Shown here in pieces: positions 1 through 10,295 of a stretch of DNA of 64,000 nt; the stretch's first letter is position 1; each line of letters opens with the position of its first letter. The stretch covers positions 20,868,001-20,932,000 of the forward strand of contig OX335650.1 in the NCBI GenBank assembly GCA_946894095.1, given 5' to 3'. The position numbers and the translations under genes were made by a program. The notes beneath the pieces are model-generated. The model ran no database searches, was not told the DNA's origin, and was given only the letters and a program-made list of their open reading frames with translations. The stretch comes from Incurvaria masculella. Taxonomy: Eukaryota > Arthropoda > Insecta > Lepidoptera > Incurvariidae.

Positions 1-619
1 GTGCGGCAAGCGGCGCACCCCATTGGCCAGTCGGCGGGGGCGCGCGCCCCGCCCCTCCGCGCCGACCACCCTTATTGAATTAGGCTTATCATTTGATTTC
101 GAGTGGGGCAGCCGCGCGGTCCTCGCCCGCACGCTCCCGCAAAAACGCGATCCGATATCATCTGTAATCGCCATAATTTGATATACGCTCATTCAATTAT
201 GCGGCCGTGAGTCCGCTCGCACTCGCCGCGCAGCACGCGCCCGCGCGGGCGCCGCCGCCTCCACGCCGCCGCGCCGGAGCCTCCGCGAGTTCACCGACAT
301 ATTTGTCCGTCGCGGGAGAGTGTATGAGAGCGCGCCGACCGCGTAGAACTTGATTTGGAGTTGAGTTGTCGTTCGCTCCCCGCCGCCGCGCTCCTCGCGC
401 CGGGACCTCCGCGAGTTCACCGCGATATTCGTCCGTCGCGGGAGAGTGTATGAGAGCGCACCGAACTTGAATTGTCGTTTGGGAGAGTTCGGGCGGTGGT
501 GACGCCGCTCGATGACCTAACGGAGCGGCGGGAGGGTGCAGCGGGACGTGCGAGGTCGCGGCGGCAAGATTGAAGGGTGCGGGCTCGGCGGCGTCTTCGG
601 ACGCAAGTGGAGCGGCGAG
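1..619 (+). promoter_or_regulatory. Phox2: Upstream region and probable 5' UTR of the Phox2-like gene
   Basis: A GC-rich block leads directly into the first coding exon. It contains an inverted CCAAT-type motif (CATTGG at 21-26) and a 126-bp tandem duplication, and has little recognisable repeat DNA. No clear TATA box sits at a convincing distance, so the transcription start cannot be placed. GC-rich, TATA-less starts are common for developmental regulators, which fits. The split between promoter and 5' UTR is inference. Confidence 0.45.
281..490 (+). repeat. Partial tandem duplication, period 126 bp, in the 5' region
   Basis: The sequence starting CTCCGCGAGTTCACCG at 281 recurs at 407 and stays similar through a shared GGGAGAGTGTATGAGAGCGC block and an AACTTGA..TTGTCGTT block. 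The second unit lacks part of the spacer (ACCGCGTAG in the first), so the copies are not identical. Confidence 0.85.
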
Positions 620-839
620 ATGGAGTACGGGTACGGGTTCGAGGGTGCGTGCCTGCCGGGCGGCGCGGAGGGCTGCGGCTACGGCGAGCTCGCGTCGTGC
701 GGCCAGATGTCGCAAGCGGCGTACCGCTACAGCCAGGCGGCGGGCATGGCACGCTACCAGCCCCCGCCGGCGGCGTGCGCGCGACCGCACCAGGACCCGC
801 GCGCGCACCACATCTTTCCGCCCGCTATGAACCTGCAAC
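620..839 (+). CDS. Phox2: Phox2-like paired-class homeobox protein, coding exon 1
   Basis: This exon encodes residues 1-73 plus one base of codon 74. The protein begins MEYGYGFEGACLPGG and contains GYGELASCGQMSQAAYRYSQ, which resembles the MEYSY...SSCSQASGFQY N-terminus known for vertebrate PHOX2A/B. ATG 620 is the first in-frame ATG, with G at -3 and +4. The exon ends CAAC|GTGAGT, a strong donor, in phase 1, matching the acceptor phase of exon 2. Phox2 proteins are nuclear transcription factors that specify certain neurons; a role in this species is inferred from family. The second half is rich in Pro, Ala and His and less conserved. Exon 1 is GC-rich, unlike the AT-rich intron after it. A further upstream coding exon cannot be excluded. 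Confidence 0.85.
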
Positions 840-1229
840 GTGAGTACCACGATCACATTACACTTTATTATTAATTTCAGGATCATTAACAGATTCCACA
901 CGAATAAATTGAACAATCTGGCAGTCAAATATGAGCAAGGTGTGATACTGTTCTAAAATTTTTTATGTTAAACTGAATACAACACGCTGTTTGGCGTAAC
1001 CGACTGAAGGTTTAAAGAGTAACTTAAAACAAATTATGTTTTTGAGAATAATAAATATAAAAATAAAGCAAGCAAGCCAACAACAAGGCAAAATTCATAT
1101 AAATGAGCAAACGTTGTTCCGCTGAAAAGGCTTTCAAATGATTGATTAGAAATTATAAATATCGTTTTACATTTTTTGACAACATTCATAACAAGCTTTT
1201 GAAGTAAATTCTTAGATCATCCATAATGT

Positions 1230-1605
1230 TTAAGGTCGGCCCGTAAGCACCTGAAAATTTCGCCTCGCATACAAACGTAGTTTACTAATAATTTGAAAAC
1301 CACTGTTCCAACTTACTTGATATTTGGTATCTAATACAAGGCTACAAATATCTGTGTCTGCATGGCTTTGTTTTTTCGGTAAATGTATTCTGAGTCAAAC
1401 CACAGAGAAAATAATATTCGTATGAAGATTTTCTTTTTGCTTTCATTTCATTCGGTTTGGATTTTTCAAAAAAAATAAAGGATGCAGACACAGATATTTG
1501 TTACCTTATATTAGATATTAAATATCGAATTAATTGGAATAGCGGTTTCCAAATGATTAGTAAACTACGTTTGTATGGGGAGCATAGCTTACGGGCCGTT
1601 CTTAA
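1230..1605. mobile_element. Foldback MITE with TTAA flanks
   Basis: Long terminal inverted repeats of about 130 bp flank a short centre. The left end reads TTAAGGTCGGCCCGTAAGC and the right end, reverse-complemented, TTAAGAACGGCCCGTAAGC. Inner parts (ACAAACGTAGTTTACTAAT, ATATCTGTGTCTGCAT) also recur inverted. TTAA at both edges suggests a piggyBac-type target duplication. It has no coding capacity. Confidence 0.75.
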
Positions 1606-1722
1606 TATTACTTAACATGAATGACCAATTTTTGAGGTATTAACAAGAAACACTTAATTATTTCTTCGGTAATCACAAGGCTGATGCTCTGGAAAATCGA
1701 AGAACAATTTGCATAAGCACTA

Positions 1723-1852
1723 TCAGTCGTGTTCAGAGTGAATCTGTCAAAACTAAGTACGGGACTAGCACCGGGCTAACCATACAAAAACCAGTTTATT
1801 CAGGGCATAATCCGAGTATTAAAGTTAGTCCGCTCACTCTGAATACTGCTGA
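1723..1852. mobile_element. Small inverted-repeat element (possible MITE)
   Basis: A 20-bp end (TCAGTCGTGTTCAGAGTGAA) has an imperfect inverted partner at 1833-1852, about 16 of 20 positions matching, around a 90-bp centre. No second full copy was found, so this is tentative. Confidence 0.4.
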
Positions 1853-1885
1853 AAATAACTAAATCAATAAGTAACGAGCAGTATA

Positions 1886-3170
1886 TAGGTTGGGGAAAAA
1901 GTTTCTTCGCATTTTTTAAGAAAATTCAAAACATTTTTTAATATGGTTTATTTACATTTAACTAAAGTATGTAGGTACCATTTTGTTCGATAACTTTTTG
2001 CCATCTTGTAGGTAGGGACATGATCCCATTGCTATAGAAATATTGGGACTTCTGATCAATATACCGCGACAAGTGGTTTTGGCAGTCCTCTCGTGATGTT
2101 AACCTGACACTGCCTAAAGAATTCTGAAGAGACCTAAACAGGTGGAAATCTGAAGGTGCAAGGTCAGGACTATACGGCGGATGCATTAACACCTCCCAGC
2201 CAAACTCTCTTAGTTTTTGCTGAGTGGCTAAAGATGTGTGAGGTCTAGCGTTATCATGATGAAAAACCACACCCCTTCTGTTGATTAATTCCGGCCGCTT
2301 TCTCTCAACTTCTTGCTTTAATCTCATCAGTTGTTCGCAGTAGAGTTCAGAATCGATGGTCCTGCCTGGTGGTAACAGCTCATAATGAATAATGCCCTTC
2401 CAATCCCACCACACACACAGCATCACCTTGTTGCGAGTTAACCCGGGTTTCGCCACAGTCTGTGAAGCTTGACCGGCCTTTGACCACGACCTTTTTCGCA
2501 CGTTCTTGTCGTACATGATCCACTTTTCATCACCAGTTATCAGCTTCTTCAAAAATGGTTCGGTTTCATTACGTCGTAATAAAGAATCACAAATGAGTAC
2601 ACGGTTCATTAGGTTTCTTTCAGTGAGCTCGTGAGGTACCCAAATATCGAGCTTTTTTGTGTACCCAGTTTTTTTCAAATGCGCCAAAACTGTTTTGTGG
2701 TCAATTCCTAGTTCTTCAGCTACGTCGTAACTACTGATATGCCGATCTTGCTCCACTTTTTCAAAAATGGCATCCATTTTATCCGTAATAGGGCGACCAG
2801 AGCGACGTGCATCTTTGACATCAAAATTTCCGGATTGAAAACGCTTAAACCAAATTTGTGCTACTCTCACAGACACTGCACTAGGTCCATAAACATCGCA
2901 AATTTTTTTCGCGGCTTGCGTTGCATTTTTACCTTTTTTGTAGTAAAATTTTAAAATGTATCGAATTTCTTCATTAGATTCACTCATTTTGACAGTACGA
3001 AAAACAAATGAGAATCACACATTTTCCTAATTTGAATTTGGAATTATGTTCTTTAAAATTTAAACTTTCAATGATACCAAAACCAGCCACATACAAATAG
3101 TATAGCCAAAGAGATTTTATTACAAGTTCATACATACTATAATGCGAAAAGACTTTTTTATAATAAATAA
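1886..3170 (-). mobile_element. Full-length mariner (Tc1/mariner) transposon
   Basis: The element is about 1.28 kb, the usual mariner length, with one central transposase ORF on the minus strand. The left end after a TA is GGTTGGGGAAAAAGTTTC, followed by TTCGCATTTT. The right end near 3133-3165 carries a diverged inverted match (AATGCGAAAAGACTTTTTTA). Because the right repeat is degenerate, the outer boundary is approximate and mobilisation from these ends is doubtful. It lies within intron 1, antisense to the host gene. Confidence 0.88.
1962..2987 (-). CDS. mariner transposase, apparently intact (341 aa)
   Basis: This is a transposase of the mariner family, which cuts and pastes its element at TA sites in the nucleus. 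The reading frame is uninterrupted for 341 codons, a normal family length. Residues about 1-110 form the paired-type helix-turn-helix DNA-binding region (KGKNATQAAKKICDVYG; later SSYDVAEELGIDHKTVLAHL). WVPHELTERNLMNR is the linker motif. The catalytic domain shows the first Asp in ITGDEKW, the second in HHDNARPH, and the third in YSPDLAPSDFH. Exactly 34 residues lie between the second and third Asp, giving the DD34D signature. The WDWKGIIHYELLPPG stretch resembles the mellifera/cecropia-type mariners I remember; the subfamily is not certain. An intact frame with a decayed right terminal repeat suggests a fairly recent but probably non-autonomous copy. Confidence 0.93.
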   Translation of the reverse strand: MSESNEEIRYILKFYYKKGKNATQAAKKICDVYGPSAVSVRVAQIWFKRFQSGNFDVKDARRSGRPITDKMDAIFEKVEQDRHISSYDVAEELGIDHKTVLAHLKKTGYTKKLDIWVPHELTERNLMNRVLICDSLLRRNETEPFLKKLITGDEKWIMYDKNVRKRSWSKAGQASQTVAKPGLTRNKVMLCVWWDWKGIIHYELLPPGRTIDSELYCEQLMRLKQEVERKRPELINRRGVVFHHDNARPHTSLATQQKLREFGWEVLMHPPYSPDLAPSDFHLFRSLQNSLGSVRLTSREDCQNHLSRYIDQKSQYFYSNGIMSLPTRWQKVIEQNGTYIL

Positions 3171-3234
3171 TGGTAGTTACTACCATATTTATTTAGGTAC
3201 TTAAATAATTATTTAATCAAACATTGTTACAAAA

Positions 3235-3856
3235 CCAGCCCAGTGCGAGTCGAAGGGTTTTGTACGATCGTACAATACTTAAGGTGGGCCAACCCGCTCA
3301 ACTCCCCATACAAACGGGGAAAGTAGATCACGCCCATATTTCTTGTCAGAGATCCCAAATTTTGCTCAAAATATCTTTATTTGATCGAACTAGATGTCTG
3401 ATGAACGTTGACATTGTAAAATTGTGTTTGGTTTCTAAGTTATAAGGTCCGAAAGTTCGAATTTTTCGCGCGTTTTATACAATAACTTTGGTGGTGGATT
3501 ACGCAATATTAAAGTAAGAACATCGTAAAATGATGATCAGACATAGCTTATTTAATCAAGATTTATAATGTAATTGGATTTTGTTAGTTTTTTGACTACA
3601 GCGGTCGTGGTTTGCTTTTAGCTATAAGTCGTTTTGCAATTAAAATTTTCGTAAATCTTACCAAATCATACACTATGCATATTGTCTTTTTTGTGGACAT
3701 GTTGCATCCTTCTCATCACGGAGCCTGTCTTTTTCTTTGAAACAGCGAAGGTCCCACAGCGCAACAGCACGGTTTTGTACCGAGCCCGTGAATAAGTTAG
3801 TCCAGCCGGGTTGGGCCACCTTAAAACAAAAAATCACGTTTCTTTCATGGGGCGTT
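3235..3856 (+). mobile_element. Partial GGAC-repeat element split by a MITE insertion
   Basis: The left part (3235-3278) matches the start of the CCGGCCAAGTGCGAG repeat family (AAAACCAGCCCAGTGCGAG, then GATCGTACAA). After the inserted MITE the family sequence resumes (AACAAAAAATCACGTTT at 3825-3841). The remainder of the element is missing; an opposite-orientation copy begins next. Confidence 0.75.
3279..3824. mobile_element. TTAA-flanked MITE, copy 1 (about 538 bp)
   Basis: Ends are TTAAGGTGGGCCAACCCG and, inverted, CGGGTTGGGCCACCTTAA. Two more copies of the same length lie at 37115-37664 and 43572-44121. TTAA at both edges, and an unoccupied TTAA at the same point of related host repeats, indicate a TTAA target duplication as in piggyBac elements. 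It has no transposase and is presumably mobilised in trans. Confidence 0.9.
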
Positions 3857-4158
3857 TTTAGAGTTCCGTACCCAAAGGGTGCCAACGAAACCCTATTACT
3901 AAGCCTCCGCTGTCCGTCCGTCCGTCCGTCCGTCCGTCCGTCTGTCAAAGGGATCTATCTCATGAACCGTAATAGGTAGGCAGCTGAAATTTTCACAGAT
4001 TATGTATTTTGCCGCTATAACAACAAATAGGTAAAATAAAAAAACAATAAAAAAATATGGGGCCCCCCATACAAATAAAGTGATTGTTTGGTGTTAAATT
4101 TTGTAAAATGGTACGGAACCCTTCGTGTGCGAGTCCGAATCGCACTTGGCCGGTTTTT
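3857..4158 (-). mobile_element. GGAC-repeat element (CCGGCCAAGTGCGAG family), full copy
   Basis: Read on the minus strand it begins AAAACCGGCCAAGTGCGA, carries CGAAGGGTTCCGTACCAT, a central block with CTACCTATTACGGTTCATG, a GGAC tetranucleotide run with AGCGGAGGCTTAGTAATAG, and ends in CCCTTTGGGTACGGAAC. There are about ten copies in this window. The ends have no clear inverted repeats, so the class is unresolved. Confidence 0.85.
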
Positions 4159-4179
4159 AATTACTATTTTTTGTTATTG

Positions 4180-4322
4180 CGGCAATAGATACGCACTGTT
4201 AAAATTTGAGCTATCTAACTTTTATGTCTCGTGAGATACATCTCGCTGGCGGATCGATGGACGGACGGACAGCGGAGGCTTAGAAATATGGTTCCGTTGG
4301 CAGCCTTTGGACAGTCCTAACA
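4180..4322 (+). mobile_element. GGAC-repeat element, degenerate 3' part
   Basis: It matches the second half of the family: GAGATACATCTCGCTGGCGG, a short GGAC run, AGCGGAGGCTTAGAAATATG, and a decayed terminal block. It lies directly beside the opposite-orientation full copy. Confidence 0.6.
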
Positions 4323-5014
4323 AGCGGGGCGGAAAATTAAAGAAGTTATTAAGAAAAAAAATGCTATTCGATTTTTTTTATAGAACATAAAACAATTGGT
4401 TTAGATGGACTAGACATTACGAGGTATCTGGTTCCACTACCTCGCGTTCAACTAATGCGGTAGTAAACATGCTCAAAACAATTTTCACATACAAGATTTT
4501 ATTATATCCAGGCTTTCAAAGAAACAAATAACCTTTAGGTATATGGTAGTGCTGAATTCTTATGATGCTATTTTTCTTATTACTGCGCTGTGGTTAAAAG
4601 TTATCGCTGAAACTGGTAAAACATATTTTCTTATGAAAGTTTGGCAGGTTATTAAAACATATATTTCATTACAAGAAGCTTCTAAAAGACAATAAAATCG
4701 AGAAATTTCATCTAATAATTTAAAACTACTTTTGTTTAAATCCACCCATGCAATGATTGTTAAAAAATATCGATTTGTCATGCAAATTAACCTAACCAAT
4801 ATTTTACATCCCGTTCATTTTAACTTCGAACCAAGATCAAATTTCGTATGTAATTTAGCATAAAGCCACTAAAAATTTGGATGCAAATATGAATTTATAT
4901 TTATAATATCCTGTAAACAAAAACAGTTAAATGGTGGCGATGATGTTACATTTTTGCAGCACATTGGTGTTTATGTGTCAGTAATGTATCATCACTTCAC
5001 TATCACTTCACTAC

Positions 5015-5826
5015 TCACTACATAGTATAAAACAAAGTCGCTTTCTCTGTCCCTATATCCCTATATCCTTATGTATGCTTAAATCTTGAAAACTACGCAA
5101 CGGATTTTGATGCGGTTTTTTTTAATAGATAAAGTGATTGAAGAGGAAGGTTTATATGTAAAATAACATCCATTAAATAGTGGAGAAATACTGTTATTTT
5201 TGAGGTTTCCAATGTTATGTCGTAAAAAAATACATTTTTCCGCTTACATTGCAAACGCAGGCTAAACCCTACGAGATTTATGAAAATAATGCACTAAGTA
5301 ATGTACACATTGAAAAGGTCTACAGAAAACTCCGCAATGGTATATGTCTATCTCTTATGGATATCCCATAATAATTTTTTTTGTCATTTACTTTTTACGA
5401 CAAATAATGGCTAATTTTCGAAGCGATTTTAACCAATACAGCATTGATCCTTATCCAATTAAATACATTAAATACATTGTTGATTTAATATAGATCTATA
5501 TGACCCTTTACATGAATATTTTCGAAGATATTACAGATTTAAAAATTGCGGGACGTAGCGTTTGCGGCGGTACCGGCCGGCCGGGGCGGCGGGAGCTTGC
5601 CTATAAATAGTGCGTCGGAGGCCGCGGTTATCCCTATAGCACTTTGAATTTATTATTTCTCTAATATCTAATAATCATCTAATAATAATATCTAAGATTT
5701 TTTGTTTATTTCAAATATTTCAATGTAGGAACTCTACGTAAAAATGGTTTATTTGTGTATCATGGTGTAAAAATAATATTTTTTTAAATGATATTATGCC
5801 CGTCCAAAGCCGGGACGGGCTGCTTG
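5015..5826 (+). mobile_element. Helitron-like non-autonomous element, copy 1
   Basis: It starts near TCACTACATAGTATAAAAC and ends with a hairpin (GCCCGT...ACGGGC) followed by TGCTTG, a probable mutation of CTAG. It is shared nearly throughout with 6297-7035, and its last 125 bp with the end of 60706-61987. An internal GC-rich block (GCGGCGGTACCGGCCGGCC) stands out. No Rep/helicase coding is present. Confidence 0.65.
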
Positions 5827-6296
5827 TTTAGTGTATAAAACACTCCAGTCTGCCTACAAGTGATCTATATTTTTAACGATTTATATTGAATAAACAAATT
5901 GAGATCCTCCTCCAGCCCAAACTAAAAAAAATTCATCTTTATTAGGTATATGCACGGAGGTATATGTAACCTTAATACACCAGACACTGAAAGAGGTGAC
6001 CAACGTTTATTCAGGACGATATGGTGAAGTTTAGGTCATGCGTCAACTCCTCACTGAAAGGTCTGATCAGTATTGAACGTTAGCTTTGCACTAAATATTT
6101 CCGCTCTGAGACCTTCTCTGTTAAAAAGATAAAGACAGTATCCGTTATGAGGAGCATACAACATGTCCACAAAGCAGACAGTGCGCATAGTGTTTGATTT
6201 GGTCAGATTTACAAAAATTGTAAATACAAAACAACTTATTGCTAAAAGTTAACCACGAACACTGTGGTATAAAATTCAAAGAGAAATTAAATCAAT

Positions 6297-7035
6297 AATA
6301 ACTACATAGTATAAAACCAAGTCACTTTCTCTGTCCCTATATCCCTATATCCCTATATATGCTTAAATCTTTAAAACTACTCAACGGATTTTGATGTGGT
6401 TTTTTTTAATACATAGAGTGATTGAAGCGGAAGGTTTATATGTATAATAACATTCATTAAATAGTGGAGAAATACTGTTATTTTTGAGGTTTCCAATGTG
6501 ATGTCGTAAAAAATTACATTTTTATTAAATAATGTACTAAGTATTGTACACATGAAAAAGGTCTACAGAAAACTCCGCGTTGGTATATGTTTATCTCTTA
6601 TGGATATCCCACAATAAATTTTTTTTGTCATTTACTTTTTACGACAAATAATGGCTAATTTTCGGAGCGATTTTAACCAATACAGCATTAATCCTTATCC
6701 AATTAAATACCTTAAATACATTGTTGATTTTATATAGATCTATAAGGCCCTTTTCAGCATATGATTTAAATGAATATTTTCGAAGATATTACAGATTTAA
6801 AAATTGCGGGACGTAGCGTTTGCGGCGGTACCGGCCGGCCGAGCCGGGGTGGCGAGGGCGTGCCTATAAATAGTGCGTCGGAGGCCGCGGTTCTCCCTAT
6901 AGCACTTTGAATTTATTATTTCTCTAATATCTAATAATCATCTAATAATAATATCTAAGTTTTTTTAATTTCAAATATTTCAATGTAGGTACTCTACGTA
7001 AAAAGGGTTTATTTGTGTATCATTGTGTCAAAATA
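6297..7035 (+). mobile_element. Helitron-like non-autonomous element, copy 2, 3'-truncated
   Basis: It is aligned with 5015-5826 from ACTACATAGTATAAAACC through the GC-rich internal block to TTGTGTATCATTGTGTCAAA. The terminal hairpin and CTAG are absent. The two copies lie in direct orientation about 1.3 kb apart. Confidence 0.7.
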
Positions 7036-7208
7036 ATAATCATGTTATAGAATATTATATATAATATATATAATGCAATTTTACGTGTTCCATCAATGTG
7101 GAGGTCCAGATAAATTTTGTCCGCTTACTAACAAGCAAAGAGTGCTTTATAAATTAGACTTAAATGAAATATTAAACGTAGAGTATGGATGTGTCATATT
7201 GTTTAGGC

Positions 7209-7492
7209 AAAAACCGGCCAAGTGCGAGTCGGACTCGACCACGAAGGGTTCCGTACCATCGTAAAAGATTTAATACAACAAAATCACATTTATTGTATAT
7301 TGTTATAGCGGCAAATTAAATACACACTCTGTTTCAGCTGTCTATCTGTTACGGTTACTGAAATACAGCCCTGTGACAGACGGACGGACGGACGGACGGA
7401 CGGTCGGGCGAACGGACGGACGGACGGACAGCGGAGGCTTAGTAATAGGGTTCCGTACCCAAAGGGTGCCAACGGAATAGGAACCCTAAAAA
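7209..7492 (+). mobile_element. GGAC-repeat element, full copy with long tetranucleotide run
   Basis: It begins AAAAACCGGCCAAGTGCGAG and ends GGAACCCTAAAAA. The (GGAC)n run at about 7379-7430 is interrupted by GTCGGGCGAA. The palindrome beside the start is damaged (CGGACTCGACCACG). Confidence 0.85.
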
Positions 7493-7599
7493 GCCACTTG
7501 CATACAATTGTATGTCATCACAGGGACATTAAAGCGAATATAATATACTTTATGATGTATACATATCATTCATACGACTGTGGAACCCGCACATACATA

Positions 7600-8090
7600 T
7601 ATATGTACGTCGGGCGTTGTAAGTCAGCCGGAGCGGGGAGGCGACTCGACGACGCGGCGCGCGGCGGGCGCTCGAACAAAGAATGTGCATGGCGGAGTTT
7701 TGTTTGTACGCCGGGGGTGGTGGGGGCGGTGCGGGGGCGAAGGGGGCGGCGGGCCCGCAGGCGCCCCCGCCGCTTGAGGGATTGCGAACCTAATTGGCAG
7801 CGACGTCCGCGAGAATCTTGAGGGGAGCGCCTCCGAGCCGGTTCGTTGCAGACCACACACGCACCGCCCAGCGCCGCCCAGCGCCGCCGCCCGCCCAGCC
7901 GTGCGGGCGGCGCGTGAACCGCCGCGAGCCGGGATTATATCGTTAATCACGCGGAAATTAATTACAACTCGCAGAATTAATTGCAAAACAATTTTACGAA
8001 TTACGCCAGCGAGATTGTTGTAACTCGATTGAAGACGCGGCGGTTCGCTGATTAAGTTAACGGCTGTTTATTGCTTCCCCAGTCGCGAGA
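7600..8090. other. GC-rich island in intron 1 with adjoining TAAT-rich block
   Basis: About 300 bp of very GC-rich DNA (7620-7930) is followed by a block with GTTAATCACG, AAATTAATTACAA and GCTGATTAAGTTAACGG, which are homeodomain-type core sites. No repeat family was recognised. Long ORFs on both strands here look compositional. It is a candidate enhancer or an unidentified exon. Confidence 0.3.
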
Positions 8091-8360
8091 AAACGCGATT
8101 ATTTGGGGTTTAACTGTCTTCTGATTGTTACTAATGTTATGAACCGAGCCTCCTTTCCGAAGATTGCTCTATTGTGAAGGTCGAGTAACGGCAACAAAGA
8201 TTATGTTGCGATCCGCTCCAACTGAACGTTCTTAATTTATTCCAAATTTATATGAACACTCAACCTTCGTATACAAATGTATTGAGCTACGGAATGTGAT
8301 ATATATGTATGTATAATCGACCGTGAAGTAAGGACAGATTAATAAAATAAAGAGCCTCGC

Positions 8361-8433
8361 TTCTCGTATACATACAAATTACATTCCATGGAATAAAATA
8401 GCTGCTTAGTGCGGATAAGTATATTTACTTAAG
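8361..8433 (+). repeat. Short dispersed repeat, copy A
   Basis: Contains CATACAAATTACATTCCATG, then GGAATAAAATAGCTGCTTAG and GTATATTTACTTAA. Related copies are at 8744-8826, 38818-38870 (inverted) and 40474-40548. Confidence 0.55.
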
Positions 8434-8743
8434 TCAACCTTGGACTGGCCCTAGCATCTGATGCCAAATACGATTTTAGTGACGACGGCAATATGTTTGC
8501 AGTCTATGTCCAAAACGCAGATGAAGCGTTAAATCAATGTATATAGGTATAATCTTATACACTGGGTGCGTAGGATGCATCAATCACAGAATTCCAAATT
8601 ATGGTTATGAGGCAGGTGGCGAAATTTGTAGACGCAATACCTGCAAAAGGTGTGTTTTGCTGATTCGGGTCCAGCCTTCCAGTATATTCGTAAAGTAATT
8701 ATTTTTGCAGGGGTGTTTCTTTAATTAATGTTATGTTGTGTGT

Positions 8744-8826
8744 CGATTATACATGCATACATATCACATTTCATGGAATAAGCGACGTACCTGCTTAGTA
8801 CGAAACATTCTATTTACTTAGAAAGC
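8744..8826 (+). repeat. Short dispersed repeat, copy B
   Basis: Contains TTTCATGGAATAAGCGACGT, ACCTGCTTAGTACGAAA and a TATTTACTTAG end. It is the best-preserved of the four copies; the parent element is unknown. Confidence 0.6.
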
Positions 8827-9189
8827 TACGTGGAAAAACAAAACATATTTCGTAAATAGTGTTGATTTAAGGAATAGATTCTCGGATAACTTCCATTAGG
8901 TCAACGACCTTGAAGCATAATGGATAAAGTTTTCACAGAAGTTTCACGCAAAGTGTTCAGACAGCTAATTCTATTTGTTCCGAATGATTGGTTTAGGTCG
9001 TTGAATATATTTCTCGGCGATGTGTTCCAATGTGAACAATAAAAAGTGGTAATAGTTCACAGTCGAATGCACAGTGTTCGGACAGACCGAACGAGACTTA
9101 TGCGCAGCGGGAGAGGCGGCGGCGTACGCCAACTCTACCATTTTAAAAATGTATGGGTAATGTTGTCGAATACGCAGCTATCAAAGAAA

Positions 9190-9626
9190 TCTAAAGACGA
9201 ACAGCAAGCGCATGGAAACGGTACTGGAACTTTAAAGAAATATTTAAAAGTAGGCTACCAATACATCTAAAAAGAAAGGTTATGGACACGTGTGTACTTC
9301 CCGTACTAACCTGCGGCTGTCAATGCTGGGACATGAGTGCAGAAGGCTGTAGAAAAATAAATACTTTCCAAAGGGCAGCAGAAAGAAGCATGTTAGGACT
9401 AAAGCTCGCACACAGGAAACGAAATACCCACATCAGACGACTCACAAAAATACGCGACGCACTGACAGCAGCGAAGCATATGAAGTGTTAATGGGCAGGA
9501 CATATATCAAGGATGGAAGATGGTCGTTGGAGTGCCAGAGTGACATCTTGGTACCCACGCGATGGCAAACGAGCTCGTGGTAGACCCAGGAGGCGCTGGG
9601 TAGACATCACAGCGATAGCAGGCTAA
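9190..9626 (+). pseudogene. RTE-like LINE reverse transcriptase, C-terminal fragment
   Basis: In one frame the sequence reads AWKRYWNFKEIFKSRLP, then VMDTCVLPVLTCGCQCWDMS, KINTFQRAAERSMLGLKLAH, and after a stop at 9489 WAGHISRMEDGRWSARVTSW and GKRARGRPRRRWVDITAIAG. This is the distal reverse-transcriptase region of RTE-type insect LINEs as I remember them; the WAGHI and GRPxxRW motifs are characteristic. The in-frame stop just before WAGHI and loss of everything upstream make it a dead 5'-truncated copy. Confidence 0.85.
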
Positions 9627-9895
9627 ATGGAGGTTGATGGGGGAGGCCTATATCCTAAAAGGATCACCTATTCTTACATAAAATATTTACATATATATTA
9701 ATTGTTTAACTTAAAGAAATACTATAATAAAATAAAAAATAAAAAAAACCTGTACATACATATAATATACTAACAACCATACCTGTAAAAATAGACTAGT
9801 ATTATTAATTTATTTGTACATTAGGATAGGTACTTAGGATAAATATGTAAAAAAAAAGGAATAGGTAAATAAAGGCTTTTTTTATTTTTATTATT
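9627..9895 (+). mobile_element. 3' untranslated tail of the LINE fragment
   Basis: AT-rich sequence follows the pseudogene directly and ends in AATAAAGGCTTTTTTTATTT and low-complexity TTTATT, as expected at a LINE 3' end. Confidence 0.5.
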
Positions 9896-10111
9896 TATTT
9901 ATATAATGTTGCTTGAACGAACTTTAGTAAGCTATTTTACCTTATGTTCTGAAAACGCACCTTGTATTTGGGATAGTTTGTAAAAAATCGATGCACAATA
10001 ATTATATTTGTATTTACGACATTCTTAAAATTCTGGATAATATGCTACCGTAGATATAATCTTGCTCTACATTTTGTGTGTCAAGGGGTAATTTACAGGT
10101 GAATTTTTCAA

Positions 10112-10295
10112 GTGTGCCTTCATGGCTAAATCCGAAACTATGAGAATTAGCGAAAGAAGTTATCGCGCCGATATTGATAAAAACTAAACTTGTATTATTC
10201 GATTTGAAATAAATCTAGTCAGGAATCGAACCCAAATATATTGAAAAAAAAACTCACGCTGTATATCACACCAGCTAATAGTGTCGCTTATAAGG
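10112..10295 (-). mobile_element. tRNA-headed SINE-like repeat, copy 1
   Basis: Shared with 58948-59118: TCAAGTGTGCCTTCATGGC at one side and ACCAGCTAATAGTGTCGCTT at the other. On the minus strand TGGGTTCGATTCCTGACTAG is a good pol III B box, and TAAGCGACACTATTAGCTGG could be an A box. This family differs from the abundant SINE elsewhere in the window. Confidence 0.55.

Noticed and set aside
197..928. Long minus-strand ORF (243 codons) over the first exon
   Set aside because: It is antisense to the Phox2-like exon and its GC-rich 5' region; the composition is Arg/Ala-rich with no motif, as expected of a shadow frame.
7566..7986. Overlapping ORFs of about 65-120 codons on both strands in a GC-rich island
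   Set aside because: All frames are open at once because stop codons are rare at this GC content; nothing resembles a known protein.
8605..8690. Sequence resembling a bacterial-type leucine tRNA (GGTGGCGAAATTTGTAGACG)
   Set aside because: A T-arm-like GCTG...CAGC is present but acceptor halves do not pair and the variable region is wrong; chance or a degraded SINE is more likely than transfer.
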